From contig CM041465.1 in the NCBI GenBank assembly GCA_023213395.1, positions 86,187,741 to 86,251,740 of the forward strand: a DNA stretch of 64,000 nucleotides, read 5' to 3'. This document shows positions 10,718 through 22,800 of this stretch, one piece after another (the first letter of the stretch is position 1; each line of letters begins with the position of its first letter). Source of the stretch: Cycas panzhihuaensis. Its lineage: Eukaryota > Cycadophyta. A program made the translations under genes and the position numbers. The notes below the pieces were generated by a model. The model did no database searches. It saw only the letters and a program-made list of their open reading frames with translations, and was not told the DNA's origin.

Positions 10718-10722
10718 CTCGG
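10718..10722. repeat. Target duplication CTCGG, left copy
   Basis: Perfect match to CTCGG at 17466-17470 on the other side of the family-G element. Joining the flanks restores alignment with E1 (5381-5410). Confidence 0.93.
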
Positions 10723-11773
10723 TGATCTAAAAATAGAGCTTAATTGGTGAAGAAGTCAATTATCAACCTTTTCTCCTTGAGATCCTGGGAGTTAGTGTAG
10801 AAATCTCAATAACATCAAAATAATAATGAGCCCATGAAAGGAAATTCTACACCAAATTATTTATTCTTGACATTGATCCAAAAGTATAAGGAGTAGTACT
10901 TTTATTAAACTATGAAAATCTCCATTTAATGGTGGAGAAATCAACTAGCAAAAGAATGGTAAAATTACAAGGAATAAATGATATAATTATACTATAAGGG
11001 GGACTCCAACCCTTAAAAAATGCTTCTCCAAGGATGCTTCCCAAGTTAAGTCTCCAAGAACCACCTCTCCAACCTATAGTAGGGCTTAATTTATAGAAAG
11101 AAACCAAAATTTCATGTTTAATGAGTGGCAATCATGTAAGTATAACCACTAATCACCAGAATGCATGTTGTCCAAGTGGCCTTCATACAATTCTTAAAAT
11201 GTTACAGCTTGTAACTAATCTTAACGAACTCTAATTTAGCTAAAATTTGGTACATGTATAGGAACAATGTCCCCTATACTTCCTCAAAATTTTAGTTCAT
11301 TTGGATGTCATTTGACTACATTTTTATTCATTTAATGATAATATGTATTTGCTATTTTTCTGCTATCCAAGTGGCCTTCATGCAATTTTTAAATGTTGTA
11401 GCTTGTAACTAGCCCTAACGGACTCCAATTTAACTCAAATTTGGCACACACATAGGAACATATGCCTCCTCTACTTCCTCAAAATTTTATCTCATTTGGA
11501 TGTCATTTGGCTATATTGTTATTCATTTAATTATAATATGTATTTCTTATTTTTACGCTAGGTAGGATTAATTTTATGCAAAACAAGGCTTGAACTCTAA
11601 TCAAATGATATTTTCTGAACCCCACCTTTTGTACACATCTAGTGGGATGTGTCTTCTACCCCTACATAAAATTTCATATAATTTTTATACCATTTGGCCA
11701 TATCTCTTTTAGTTATTCTAATGCCTAGCATTTTCTGCATCCTGTAAACATATGGTAGATCCTCCTGGATCAT
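10723..11773 (-). repeat. G1 3' LTR
   Basis: TGATCT...GGATCA on the + strand, 1051 bp. It contains a tandem duplication of about 195 bp: units start CCAAGTGGCCTTCAT at 11172 and 11367. All family-G LTRs in the window carry this duplication. Confidence 0.93.
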
Positions 11774-11791
11774 GGCTCCCCCTTCCTTGGA
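11774..11791 (-). other. G1 polypurine tract
   Basis: CCAAGGAAGGGGGAGCCA in element sense, directly before the 3' LTR. The same tract precedes each LTR of the array. Confidence 0.85.
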
Positions 11792-11813
11792 AAATAGCCA
11801 ACTCCTATTTGGC

Positions 11814-14800
11814 TTAGAATTGGAGATGGGGGAAGTGTTGTTCTCCTTATTTCCTACTAAACCACTTGGCCTTACTAGGCAATTTCCTTGCTACTCCAAT
11901 CCTAAAAGATTCATGTGTCTTATGTCTTGTTTTGGTAGATTTTCTCTGCAAGATACAATCTTCCTTGAGAGGCTCCTCACTTTCCAAATACAAATCATCA
12001 ACTGAAGGTAAAGTGAACTAGTCCTGTTCCTCATCTAGCATGGAGGGCTCAAAGAGTTTTAAGTATTCAGCATTTACTACTGAATATATTTGCATATAAG
12101 GTGGAAGATCAAGTTGGAAAGCATTGCCACCTACTTTTCTCAAAATCTTGAATGGGCCATACCTTATCGGTTTGAGTTTCTTGCCTTCTCCTTTTAACCT
12201 CTCCTTACTCAAGTATAACCATACTAAATCTCCTTCTTGAAAAGTACACTCTTGCCTATGCTTGTCATGTCTTTCCTTATACTTTTGTTGAGTCCTTAGA
12301 AATTGATTATATACTTCTTTGTGGACTCTCTGGATCTTCTCTAAGTATCTTAAAGCCTTGTCATGCTCCTCCTTCTCTTTGATGGATCCTTCTTTAGCTT
12401 GCATGGAAAACACTAAGTCAAATGGACTTTGAGGTAAGTATCCTAAACAAAATTCAAAAGGTGCTTTAGAGTGTGATGCATGCATTTCTCTATTAAATAC
12501 AAATTGTAAAAAAGCCAATGATTCATCCCAAGTCTTTGGATGCTTGGAATTGTATCCCCTCAATAAATGTACCAAAGTTCTGTTCACTATTTCAGTTTAT
12601 CCATCTGTTTGAGGATGGAAACTTGTACTTCTCTTTAATCTGGTATCCATCATCTCCCATAGTGACTTCCAAAATGATGAAAGGAATCAAGTGTCCCGAT
12701 ATGAAATGATGGAAGAAGGTAAGCTAAAATTCTTCCATACATGCTCAAAGAATAACTCGGTTTATACATGCACATGATTGTCTTCTTATAAGGTATTAGA
12801 CACATCATTTTACTGAACTTATCTACAACAACAAAGAGATAATCATGTCCCTTCCTAGTCATGGGAAGTCCCCTTAAGAAATCAATGGAGATACTTTCCC
12901 AAGGTCTAGTGGGAATAAGAAGTGGTATATACAATCCTAATTTTTTAGAAGAAGGCTTAGAAGTATTACACACTACACATCCTTTTATATATTTTTTAAC
13001 ATCATTTTGCATTTTCAGCCATACAACATATCTTCTTAAGTTTGCTAAAGTCTTCTCTATACCAAAGTGACTAGCTACTTTAGAAGTATGGGCTTCTCTA
13101 AGCCACTTGATCTTGTCTCCTTTTGATGGAACATAGAGCTGCTCCCCTTTGAAAAGTAGACCATCCTTCTAAGCAAGTTGGAAAGGTCTTCCTTTCACTA
13201 GGTTCTCTAATTCTTCCTTCAAAGCTTCATCTTCATGGTACAAGTCTTTATACTCTTCATGATGCATTGGCTCCACCTGCAAACTCATAAGAGGACTACA
13301 AACAAAATTAGAAGAAGAAGTGGAACAAGGTGGTCTAAATAACATATCGACAATTTTGTTATTAGATCCCTTTTTGTACTTAATTATAATATTGAATTGT
13401 TGTAAATAACTCATCCACTTCATGTGTCTTGCTTATTGTAATTTACTTTGGGTTTGTAAAAATTGAAGAGGCTTATGATCGGTATGAACTACAACCTCTT
13501 TTCTGAGTAAGTATGACCTCCAATGCTTGCATGCTTGATGAAGTGTAAACATTTCTCGATCATATGTTGGGTAGTTCTTCACTTGAGGGGTGAAGACTTC
13601 TGAATGGTAGGCAATAGGCTTCCCATCTTGAATAAGGACAACTCCCATCGCATTTCCATTTGCATCAGCTTCTACTTCAAAAGGCCTTTGCAAATTTGGC
13701 ATTGCTAAAACTGGTGCTTCACAAAATTTCTTCTTTAAAAGAAGAAAAGCTTCTTCCTCCTTGGAACTCCAAGTAAACTTTTTACTAGATTTTGTCAATC
13801 TATGTAGAGGTGCTGCAACCTGTGAGAAATGAAGAATAAACTTTCTCAAGTATTGACAAGCTCCTAAAAAACGTCTCACCTCTATGATGTTTGTTGGCCT
13901 AGGCCATTTGAGGATGGCTTGAGTCTTGAGTAGATCGATGCTCAACTTTCCTCCTCCAACCACAAAGCCTAAGAAGATTAAGTTCTCCTTGCCAAATTCA
14001 TACTTCTTCATATTAAGCTTCAAATAATGCTTAGCTATAGTCTTTAAAACTTCTTCTATGTGCTACAAATGTTCCTCCCATGTGTTGCTGAAAATCAAAA
14101 TGTCATCAAGATAGACAACAACAAAATTATCTAAGTAAGGCCTTAACATTTCATTCATTAGCCTCATAAATGTTACAGGAGCATTACACAATCCAAAAGG
14201 CATAACCATCCATTCAAAGAGTCATTGCTTTATTTTGAAGGCCGTCTTTCAGGTGTCTTCCTCCTTGACCCTAACTTGGTGATAACCGCTTTTCAAATCC
14301 AATTTAGTAAAATAACAAGCATGCTGAATTTGATCAAGTAAATCATCTATGCGAGGCAAAGTGTAGAGATTTTTAATTATAATTTTATTCAAAGCATGAA
14401 AGTCTATACACATTCTCCATCCTCCATCCTTCTTAGGTTCTAAGATAATTGGTGACCTACAAGGTGAACATGAAGGTCTTATGACCCCTTGATTAAGCAA
14501 CTCCTCAACTTGCCTCTTTATCTCATTATTCTGTACAATGAAGTGCCTATACAAAGCAACATTAGGCAATGGTGCATCTCCTACAAGAGTGATTTCATGC
14601 TTTATCTTTCTCTTTGGTGGTAGCCCATCAACATGTTGAAATAGAATATCATACCTTGTCTTTAACTCCTCAATTTGTTGCATTTGTTAAGGTGATATAA
14701 GAAGAGTGTGAGTAGAAGGACCTTCTTCATCTCCTGGCTCTTCTTTTCTCCTTACTATTAAGATGACAAATTTACCACATGCATTGATCATCCTTTTTGC

Positions 14801-16367
14801 TTGAGTAGCTGAAATTAATGCTATCATATCCAAGTGCTTCTTTGTGGCCTTTATGATGAAGCCCTTGTTATCCTTCATCAACCGATACTTTCTCTCCCTT
14901 TGATAGAAGAGTGCATATCGATCCCACAAGTAGGGACTTCCAAGCACAACATGGCATACGTCTAATGGCACCACATCACATATTACTTCATCAACAAAAT
15001 CATTAGTGATGGAAAATTTAAGTGTACATTACTTTGATATTTGTATTTCCACATCTTTATGGATCCAATCAAGAGGATATTTATGAGGGTGAGGAGTAGT
15101 TACCAACCCAATGCTCTTTACCAAACTTTCTGAGATCAAATTCTTTTGGCTCCCTGGATCTATAATGACACCAATCATACTATTTCCTACTTGAAGCTTC
15201 AAGTGAAATAGTTCCTCCCTTGTAGCATCATCTTCATAATTTGTAAGTAGAGTAACCTTCTCTTCTTCTCTTTCACTTTGAATCTCCACCTCAGAAAGTA
15301 GTGCTTTCCCTTTTTCCTTCTTTCTTAATTCCATATCCTTGATATGCTTTAGCTTTAGCTCTGGATGCAACTTCCAATACTTTGCTGTAATATAATCACT
15401 AATATCACAATACTCACAATAGTTAAAACTTTTAACAAAATTAGTTCTTTTCTTTTTTCCTTCTTGCCTTTTAGATGAGTGCAATTTAGGATTCTTTTCA
15501 TACTTATTAGAAGTAAAAGTAGAATCTTTAAACATGAATGAAGATTTCTTACTTTTACTTTCTATTGCCATAGCCATTCTACTTGCTTCTCCAATAGATT
15601 GAACCTTAAAAAGCCTTAGTCCCTTCCTTATGTATTCATGTAATCCTCCAATGAATTTCATAAGAGTGATATATTCGTCCATATTAATACCAAGTAGCAT
15701 GCCATGCTTAAAAAAATAAAGAAGTATAGTCTTGGACACATACACCTCTCCCTTGGCGTAAATATTGCCAAGTGACCCATTGGTCTTCCTCATGACCTAT
15801 GGGGTAGTATTGCTTCTTTATTATTTTCTTAAAATCCATCCATGAAAAAGAAGATACATTATGAGTCTTCAAATATGCATTCCACCATGTCAATGCATGT
15901 TTACACAACTTGAGTCTAGTAAATGAAAGCTTTTAAGCATTATTATAAGCATAAATTGTGAAGTAGGTTTCAAGTTGATCCAACTAATGGTCCAACTTTT
16001 TAGCATTTACCTCTCCATCATAAGTTGGAATATCCAACTTTGCCTTTACCTTGAAGGGTTGATGAGATGAAGTACCCTTGCTTTCTTCAAAAGAGTGCTT
16101 TAAGGTCCTCTCGTCTTCCTCTTCATGGTTGTGGTCATATGTGGATCCTCCTTCAACTTCCTTCTCTTTGCTTTTTCCCTTGACTAGAGGTAGAAGTTGG
16201 GTCATCATTTGCATCAAGGCTTCTACATTCTTCTCAAGCTTTTCAAATCTAATTTCTCCATCTTCTTTTTCAGCCATGGTGCTTGGATTCTTTCTTTGTC
16301 TTCTTGGTGATTGCAACATAAGAAAGTCCTCATCTTTCTCTTTATATCCTTTCCTTATTTGTACCAT
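11814..16367 (-). pseudogene. G1 gag-pol polyprotein (single frame, inactivated)
   Basis: From ATG at 16367 to stop at 11814, 4554 nt. Order: gag with a charged N-terminus; a zinc knuckle near 15430-15380 in which the His and last Cys have become Tyr (intact CX2CX4HX4C in array units); protease near 15150 with I-D-P-G-S; RT (about 14600-14080) with Y-L-D-D; RNase H (about 13700-13430); integrase with the HHCC zinc region (about 13120-12970) and core; GPF-type tail (about 12170); and a chromodomain-like C-terminus ending F-P-H-L-Q-F. About ten stops, several from C-to-T or G-to-A change (CAG to TAG, TGG to TGA), plus a +1 in a T-run near 15720 and a compensating shift near 12770. Confidence 0.9.
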
Positions 16368-16393
16368 TCAAGTCCCTACAACAAAGATCACAG

Positions 16394-16405
16394 GCTCTGA
16401 TACCA
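16394..16405 (-). other. G1 primer binding site (initiator tRNA-Met)
   Basis: TGGTATCAGAGC in element sense, 5 bp inside the 5' LTR. This is the standard PBS complementary to the 3' end of plant initiator tRNA-Met. Confidence 0.92.
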
Positions 16406-16410
16406 AAATA

Positions 16411-17465
16411 TGATCCCAAAATAGAACTTAGTTGGTGAAGAAGTCAATTATCAACTTTTTCTCCTTGCGATCCTGGGAGTTAGTGTAGAAATCTCAATAA
16501 CATCAAAATAACAATGAGCCCACGAAAGGAAATTCTACACCAAATCATTTATTCTTGATATTTATCTAAAAGTATGAGGAGTAGTACTTTTATTAAACTA
16601 TGAAAATCTCCATTTAATGGTGGAGAAATCAACTAGCAAAAGAATGGTAAAATTATAAGAAATAAATGATACAATTATACCATAAGAGGGACTCCAACCC
16701 TCCAAAAATGCTTCTCTAAGGATGCTTCCCAAGTCAAGTCTCTAAGAACCACCTCTCCAACCTGTAGTAGGGCTAAATTTATAGAAATAAACCAAAATTG
16801 CATATTCAACAAGTGGTAATCATGTAAGTATAACCACTAACCACCAGAATGCATGTTGTCCAAGTGGCCTTCATGCAATTCTTAAAAAGTTGCAGCTTGT
16901 AACTAATCTTAGCAGACATTAATTTGGCTCAAATTTGGTACACATATAGGAACACATGTCCCCTCCACTTCCTCAAAATTTTATCTCATTTTGATGTCAT
17001 TTGACTGCATTTTTATTCACTTAATTATAATATGTATTTGATGTTTTTCTGTTGTTTAAGTGGCTTTCATACAATTCTTAAAAGTTGTAGCTTGTAACTA
17101 ACTTTAACGGACTCTAATTCAGCTCAAATTTGGTACACATATAGGAACAATGTCTCCTCCTCTTCCTAAAAATTTTAGATCATATGGATGTCATTTGGCC
17201 ATATTTTTATTTATTTAATTATAATATGTATTTGCTATTTTTTTTCTACTAGCTGTGGGATTAATTTTATGCAAAACAAGGCTTGAACTCTAATCAAATG
17301 ATATTTTCTGAACCCCACCTTTTGTACACATATAGTGGGATGTGTCTTCTACCTTTACACAAAATTTCATATAATTTTGATACCATTTGGACATATCTCT
17401 TTCAGTTATACCAATGCCTAGCATTTTCTACATACTGTAAACATATGGTAGATCCTCCTAGATCA
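16411..17465 (-). repeat. G1 5' LTR
   Basis: TGATCC...AGATCA on the + strand, 1055 bp; it pairs with 10723-11773 and is followed by CTCGG. The internal ~190-bp duplication is present here too. Confidence 0.93.
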
Positions 17466-17470
17466 CTCGG
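17466..17470. repeat. Target duplication CTCGG, right copy
   Basis: Identical to 10718-10722. E2 sequence resumes here. Confidence 0.93.
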
Positions 17471-17798
17471 AAGCGTGACGTGATGGCGAATGTTGACAAC
17501 CAAAAATATTAGTAGCACATGCATATATATATATGTAAAAATAATCATGAACAACATATGGACCAAGGGTGTCAGCGGGTGTCGTGGTGAAACACGTGGA
17601 CATGGGAGACGGAGATGAGGACAACATAGGGGCTGCCTACGTGTCGTCTAAGCATCGACCTGCAAGTGAATAGAGCTAATGAAGGGGATGCCCCCATTGC
17701 CGAAGTGCAACGAGTGATAGGAGGACATCCAACAAACTAAATAAGTATATCAAACTAAAAGCGACCAGAGACTCAAGCATAGGTTGGCCAGGCAAGTC
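17471..17798 (-). other. E2 non-coding region between aRNH and PPT
   Basis: Nothing coding is seen. Aligns with E1 5400-5784; contains a short AT repeat near 17520. Confidence 0.6.
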
Positions 17799-18221
17799 TC
17801 AAAGGCGATCGCTAAGAAGAGGGAGGCGATGCTCAAGGATGAGGCAGACGAGGCTATCTGCCTTAGTATTAAGGTCCTGAGGGATGTGCTAAATATCAGC
17901 TGACAGAAAGCAAGCCAAGAGAGACCTGGCAAATGAAGTGAGGGTTCTTAGGTGAGGCCATCGCACTTGGTAAACTTGGGTGAGATGGGACACCACAACC
18001 TGAGAATCATAAAGTAACATGATGGGTCTGCGATAGAAACAGAGAGCATCAGTAAGGGCTTAAATAATAGACATGTACTTAGCTTCGTTATTAGTTACCT
18101 CAGGGATGAAGATGCTATAATGTAGGAAATCGTGTCTGAAAGGGCTGCGAAGGATCCATGTAGTTGCAGAAGGTCTGAGGTTATTGTGGCTTCCGCCGTC
18201 GGTAAAGATGTAAAGGGACAT
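17799..18221 (-). pseudogene. aRNH: free-standing archaeal-type RNase H ORF of E2
   Basis: Same 423-bp frame as in E0 and E1, from ATG at 18221. Visible: F-T-D-G-G-S near residue 7, N-N-E-A-K-Y near 48 (Glu kept, second Glu changed to Lys), L-L-Y-D-S-Q near 73, K-A-D-S-L near 120. Only two internal stops are seen. The identical length in three copies that otherwise differ by many substitutions suggests that the frame was kept while the family was active. Confidence 0.82.
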
Positions 18222-19416
18222 GAGCAAATACTAAATCCTGGTAGCGAATAAACAATGGCAAAATAGAAGGGATACTTGAAAAAAATAGGTAATAAGTGGC
18301 CGTGAAGTGTAGGAGGACCTAGTAATGAGGTTACCCAAGGATGGGAGCAAGCAGTCTGACCACCTTTTGAGAGTGGGTAGAGAAAAGATGCCCTAGAGTG
18401 CCAAAGGTTACTTTGGGAAGCAAAACATGCCCCCAGATGAGGGAGCATTCCCTTTGGGGACCCTAGGAGCAAAAAATGGCTACGAAAATGAGTCCAGGGT
18501 GGAAAAATAAGCTAAACGAGTATAAACTCAGGTATGCACGGGAGTGGCACGTAAAACAATGTAGAAGGGCCATAGAAAAGGTGCAATAATGGGGTGCCAT
18601 AAATGCCCTTGCAAGAGAGGGCAAAAAGGGTGTTAACAGAACACAACGAGCGACAGGGCCAGAAGGCAAAGGCAATCAGGGAAATGGGACGGTCCCAAGG
18701 GCTATCCCGAGGTCAGAAACGGAAGAAGTGCCCGTTGGGGCCCTCGCTTATATAAGGAAATCAAATAGAAAATGGATTCATTTTCACTGGCTCTCATGAG
18801 AAACTAGAGCCATCTCCTTACGAAGTGGAGCACCGCCCAACTTTGGAGGCACGCGGGGGACGATTTGACCATTGGATCAGAGCGCAGCAAGATCATCGGG
18901 ATGAGATGGCGACGACCAGGTCAGATCTAGTAAGTGGATCTCACAAAACCCTCCTTATTTCAAAGTTTGAAATTCATCACTTTTTTGTAGTTTTTGTGTA
19001 GTTTTTATGCCTCTTATGGGCAAATGAAGGCCTCTCAGAGTCCGAATTGGACCTAGAAAGAGGCGGGACCTAGGCATTAGGGAGCCTTGGTCCCGGTGGA
19101 CCCCACGGGGTCCACCACAAGAATTTTTTTTAATTTTTTGGCTAGAAACCCCCCCTTTTGGGGGGGTTGCCATTCGTACCGTGGTGAAGATCGCGGTACC
19201 ACGATCATTACTGTAGGGCCCATAGATTCTTGGTGCACATGCTAAACTTAGGTAGCTGCCCAAGTTTAACATAGTGCGAAAGGCAATCAGAAAAAAGAAG
19301 ATGAGGGGCTATAAGGCCCCAAATCTTAGACAGAGAAAGCTGAGAGATAGCTAGGAACATAGGGGATTGTTAGGAGGCTGACTTTGATTATTTTTTGGTG
19401 TTGGTAGGCAGTTATT
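18222..19416. promoter_or_regulatory. E2 divergent intergenic region (aRNH / PMD)
   Basis: Counterpart of 6208-7426. TTATATAAGG at 18748-18757; a perfect hairpin of seven C, TTTT, seven G with AA/TT flanks at 19147-19168; a TACCGTGG...GCGGTACC block at 19177-19203 similar to the LTR repeats. No supportable gene. The open frames on the - strand at 18095-18675 and 18955-19272 lack domain signal. Confidence 0.5.
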
Positions 19417-20610
19417 ATGGTGGATAACTGTGAAAATATCGACATGGCTATGCTAAGCTACATAGAGATGATGTCTCAGGGAGACAAGGAGACTTTACCG
19501 AGGTGTGGCCTATACAAGGCCCTGAAGACACCTCAGTTTACATTAGATCAGAGGCTTCTAGTAGACATAGTGTCACACTAGGATCAGAGGAGGCACGTGT
19601 TCCACTTGCCTTAGGTAGGTGATGTGACAGTGACACCAGGAGACATTTGGCGTATCCTGGGGGTACCGATGACAGGGAGACCAGTGACATTGGGAGCGCT
19701 GCCTAGCACTGAGGCAGCACACTGGGAGGCAGCCACGTTCTTCACTGGGGTTGACAGGTGGGAGTGGAGAGGAGTTCCTCTCCAGACTATGCTGATGTCG
19801 AGGATTCCTCAGGTGAGAAAACTGATCACACTGTATAATCTATTCCAGATTTCCTAGAAATAGAATTACAGAGAGATACCTGGGGGATGGATAGATGCAG
19901 TGCGTCACTATGAGGTTGGTGAGAGGATGGACTGGCCTACCCTGATAGTGACGAATCTCATCGTGCAGCTTGGCACTATCACGCTGACAGGCAGAGGAGG
20001 ATTATCATACAACACATTGCTACAGTGTTGGTTTTTCGATCACTTCGTGGCAGTGGCACTAGCGGGGGGACCACACCCCATAGTAGAGTGGGCTCTGATG
20101 GTCCAAAGATGGCAGACTTGACTGAGAGGGATAGAGGACCAGGCCTACGTCTGACGATCAATGGAGGTGACATCATTGGACCTCCTCACCATGATGGACT
20201 ATGTAGCAGATCCATACAGATCGGTGAGGTGGGATAGCGATGATGAGGCAGGCAGAGCAGGAGCGCCCATAGATAATGACGACGACGACGATGATACCGA
20301 CATAGGAGATGGGGCCAACCCATCATGACCTGTGAGAGAGGCAGGTCCATCAGGGTCAACAGGAGGCAATGGGACCATCCAGGGGCTATTTGGAGGAAAG
20401 CGAGCCTATGAGGCGGTGAGGAGAGCGAGGCGATGACTAGGGTTTGCAGGCTACAGATCATGAGGAGATCCGAAGAGACAAGAGTTGAGCCGGTCCCTAC
20501 AAGGAGAGAGGCCCAGGCAGAGGAGGTACCCAAGGATGAGGTACTCACAACTGGTGAAGAGCCAGGAGGAGAGGATGTCGTGTGAACAGAGGAGCCGGTG
20601 GCCATGGCAG
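19417..20610 (+). pseudogene. Antisense PMD ORF of E2, exon 1
   Basis: From ATG at 19417 (M-V-D-N-C-E-N). The plant-mobile-domain core is near residues 55-90 (V-F-H-L-P, then V-T-P-G-D-I-W-R-I-L-G-V-P-M-T-G-R), followed by D-R-W-E, G-G-W-I-D-A and G-G-L-S-Y. A GAC trinucleotide run at 20278-20300 encodes an Asp stretch, then a Pro/Gly/Ser-rich linker. Several stops are present (for example at 19579, 19612 and 19855), and a frame slip lies between about 20330 and 20450. Exon 1 ends at G 20610 before GTGAGG. This copy has no insertion and shows the site (about 20085) that E2 hit in E1. Confidence 0.75.
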
Positions 20611-20721
20611 GTGAGGCCTAACCATTTCCTTAATCGTTTGACAACTAGGTAGATATTTGATTTGATTTTACCATAGTATGCAGTGGGATATACATTGACA
20701 CATAGCATGTTACATTGGTAG
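20611..20721 (+). other. Intron in E2 antisense PMD ORF (111 bp)
   Basis: Begins GTGAGG, ends TTGGTAG. It is T-rich against purine-rich exons and holds five stops in the exon frame. The phase-1 join G|GT-ACT-GCG matches E1 (intron 30169-30282). Because it is on the strand opposite to gag-pol, splicing of the genomic RNA would not remove it. Confidence 0.7.
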
Positions 20722-21338
20722 GTACTGCGGAGGTTAGGAGGCTCGTAGAGGCCATGGTGAGGGAGATGTTCCCTCAAGTATATGCAAAGGGGCAACCGCC
20801 CATCCAGGCAGAGAATACACCTAAGTCGACAGGTGCCCATATGGAGGCATTTGCCCCGTTGGTGAGGGTGAGAGACATCTGGGCTGTAGAGTCCTAAGAG
20901 CACATCGCATTTAGGGGACAGATGCAGCGAGAGCTCGATGAGGCGAGGAGCAAGCGAGATGAGCTATACGGACAGGTCCATGCTCTAAAGGCTTAGGGAG
21001 GAGCCAGTGGAGATGTAGGGAGCATGGTCTAGATAGCGGTGCTGGAGGAGCTCCTTAGAGCGACAGAGGAGAGATTCTGGAGTATGGAGGAGGGACTTCA
21101 AGAAGAGAGGGATCATATCCAGGCCTGATATAACCAGCTAGTGGACCAAATGGCGTTAAGGTCGAGCAGGAGCAGGACATATACTCATACGACAGCGACG
21201 ACCCTAAGACGGCCATGCGATGAGGGGAGCAAGGCAGGTAGCTCACGGAGGCCTAGGAGGAGCCTCGGAGAGATGTGGTCCCTAGGAGAGGGATCACACA
21301 GGCCAGGAGATGGTACCCCAGGAGTAAGGCAGCAGTAG
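20722..21338 (+). pseudogene. Antisense PMD ORF of E2, exon 2
   Basis: Opens T-A-E-V-R-R-L-V-E-A-M, then a charged, probably coiled-coil stretch (E-L-D-E-A-R-S-K-R-D-E-L), ending in an Arg/Ser-rich basic tail (S-S-R-R-P-R-R-S) that could act in nuclear import; this is inference. Four internal stops. The C-terminal layout matches E1 (30283-30863), with the same end G-D-G-x-x-G-x-x-Q. Confidence 0.7.
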
Positions 21339-21769
21339 CATGGGAGATATGTATGTTAATTTTAACAGGGAAAAGCACGGGCCTTTAGGGGGTCATATAT
21401 AGACTCACATGATTGTACCCCCTCTGTAAGGATACCAGCTTCTTATATATATAATGTAACATATGATTTTTGATGTATATATATATATGGGGTAGTTGGA
21501 ACCCCATTTTGTCATGAGATGATGTGTATATCATGTGGTAGATAGCATGTAGACTTTGTTTTGTATGTTGTAAATGTTTTGTTGTAAGATGCATATATTT
21601 CCTTCCGTATATGGCTATATGTCTAACAGGAGCACACACATCCACCGTAAGTAGAGGTAATAGAGAGGTGTGACGTTAGAAATAGAGTGACATACATGTC
21701 CACGGAGGAGCATAGTAGAATATACGAAGGAAATAGCAGGCGAAAGAAAGGAGTAATGGTACTCCAAAG
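21339..21769. other. E2 non-coding region 3' of PMD
   Basis: No gene seen. Aligns with E1 30864-31290. Contains a short (TA)n near 21475. Confidence 0.6.
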
Positions 21770-22131
21770 CGTTGTCCTAATTGGGGGGATGCCCAAGTAG
21801 GAAGACGAAAGGTTCCTGAGAGGATACGGAAACACGGGTTCCATAGGAGGAACCAGAAAGAAAATGGAGAAGTCATCTCAAATTGCCATTCTACCCATGG
21901 TTGGGAAGAATGGGAATGACCTAAGATGGTAGTTTAGGCTCGTTTCAGAGCATCATCCTAGTTAGGGAATGCCCAAATAGGAGGACAAGGTCCCAAAGGA
22001 AATGGAAACATAGATTCTGTGGGAGGAACTAGAAGGAGATGAAGAAGACCATCTTAAGTCATCATCCTACCCATGGCTGGGAGGAACGGGAACGAACTTA
22101 AGATGGTAGTTTAGGCTCATTTCAGAGTGTA
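21770..22131. repeat. Tandem duplication of ~181 bp in E2 3' UTR
   Basis: Two copies, about 21770-21950 and 21951-22131, each ending in the block TAGTTTAGGCTC with TTTCAGAG following. E1 (about 31290-31470) and E0 (about 300-480, reversed) have one copy. It lies at the edge of the RT-INT deletion. Confidence 0.75.
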
Positions 22132-22800
22132 AAGAGAGAAAGAGGTGCACCTAGACCCCGTAGGGGTAGGGGTAGTCACATACAGGACATGGGATAGGTG
22201 ACGAAGGGTAGGCACAATGTGGTTAGGCCTACCAACAAACTTGCTATCGTCAGAACCAGACGAGTGCAATAGACCTGACACATGACCGGTTACATGGCAA
22301 GGTTGCATTTGAGTAAGAGTGGCTCTAGTCCTAGGTAGGGATCTAGAGTATGAAGAAGAAGTGCCTCTACGAGTGGCTCATCGATGCGAATGCCTATGTG
22401 AAACCGCTCGAGGAGGCTGAAAAAGTAAAATAAGTGGCTGGTTTAGGACCAGCGGCTCGGGAGCCAATGTGGAATGAGGAGGAATAGGAATATCTAATCG
22501 AGATATCCTCCTAAGTGTTTGTGAAACCAGGGTGACACGTCGAGGAGAGGGCTCGTAACCCTCACTATCCGACTTGGAATCACCGTGATGACTAAGTAAT
22601 CTAACCACCTATGCGATAGGCAAACCTAACTAGGTTTGGCTCATGACATGGCATATGGTTTGACTGATGAAGGTCAGTCTCCTGAAACAAAGGTCCCACG
22701 GAAGGGGTAGCCTCCTCAGGATCGCTATCTTCATCATCGAAGACATCCTGGTAGGCTGGATGGGAGGTGTGAGATGGCATAGGCTCACGGGCGATAACTT
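22132..22800 (-). pseudogene. E2 pol spacer remnant; RT-RH-INT deleted
   Basis: Corresponds to the Ser-rich, acidic spacer between protease and RT in E1 (about 34560-35070). In E1 about 3 kb of RT, RNase H and integrase follows before the 3' UTR; in E2 the spacer meets the 3' UTR at about 22132. No RT or integrase motif is present anywhere else in E2 outside the inserted G1 element. Confidence 0.7.

Larger units (their letters stand above)
10723..17465 (-). mobile_element. G1: complete chromovirus-like Ty3/gypsy element (6743 bp)
   Basis: Two LTRs (10723-11773 and 16411-17465), perfect 5-bp duplication CTCGG, PBS for initiator tRNA-Met and PPT are all present. One gag-pol frame of 1518 codons spans 16367-11814. 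The first ~149 aligned bases of the two LTRs differ at about 10 places, mostly transitions, so this is an old insertion. It is the reference copy for the tandem array at 39432 onward. Confidence 0.95.
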
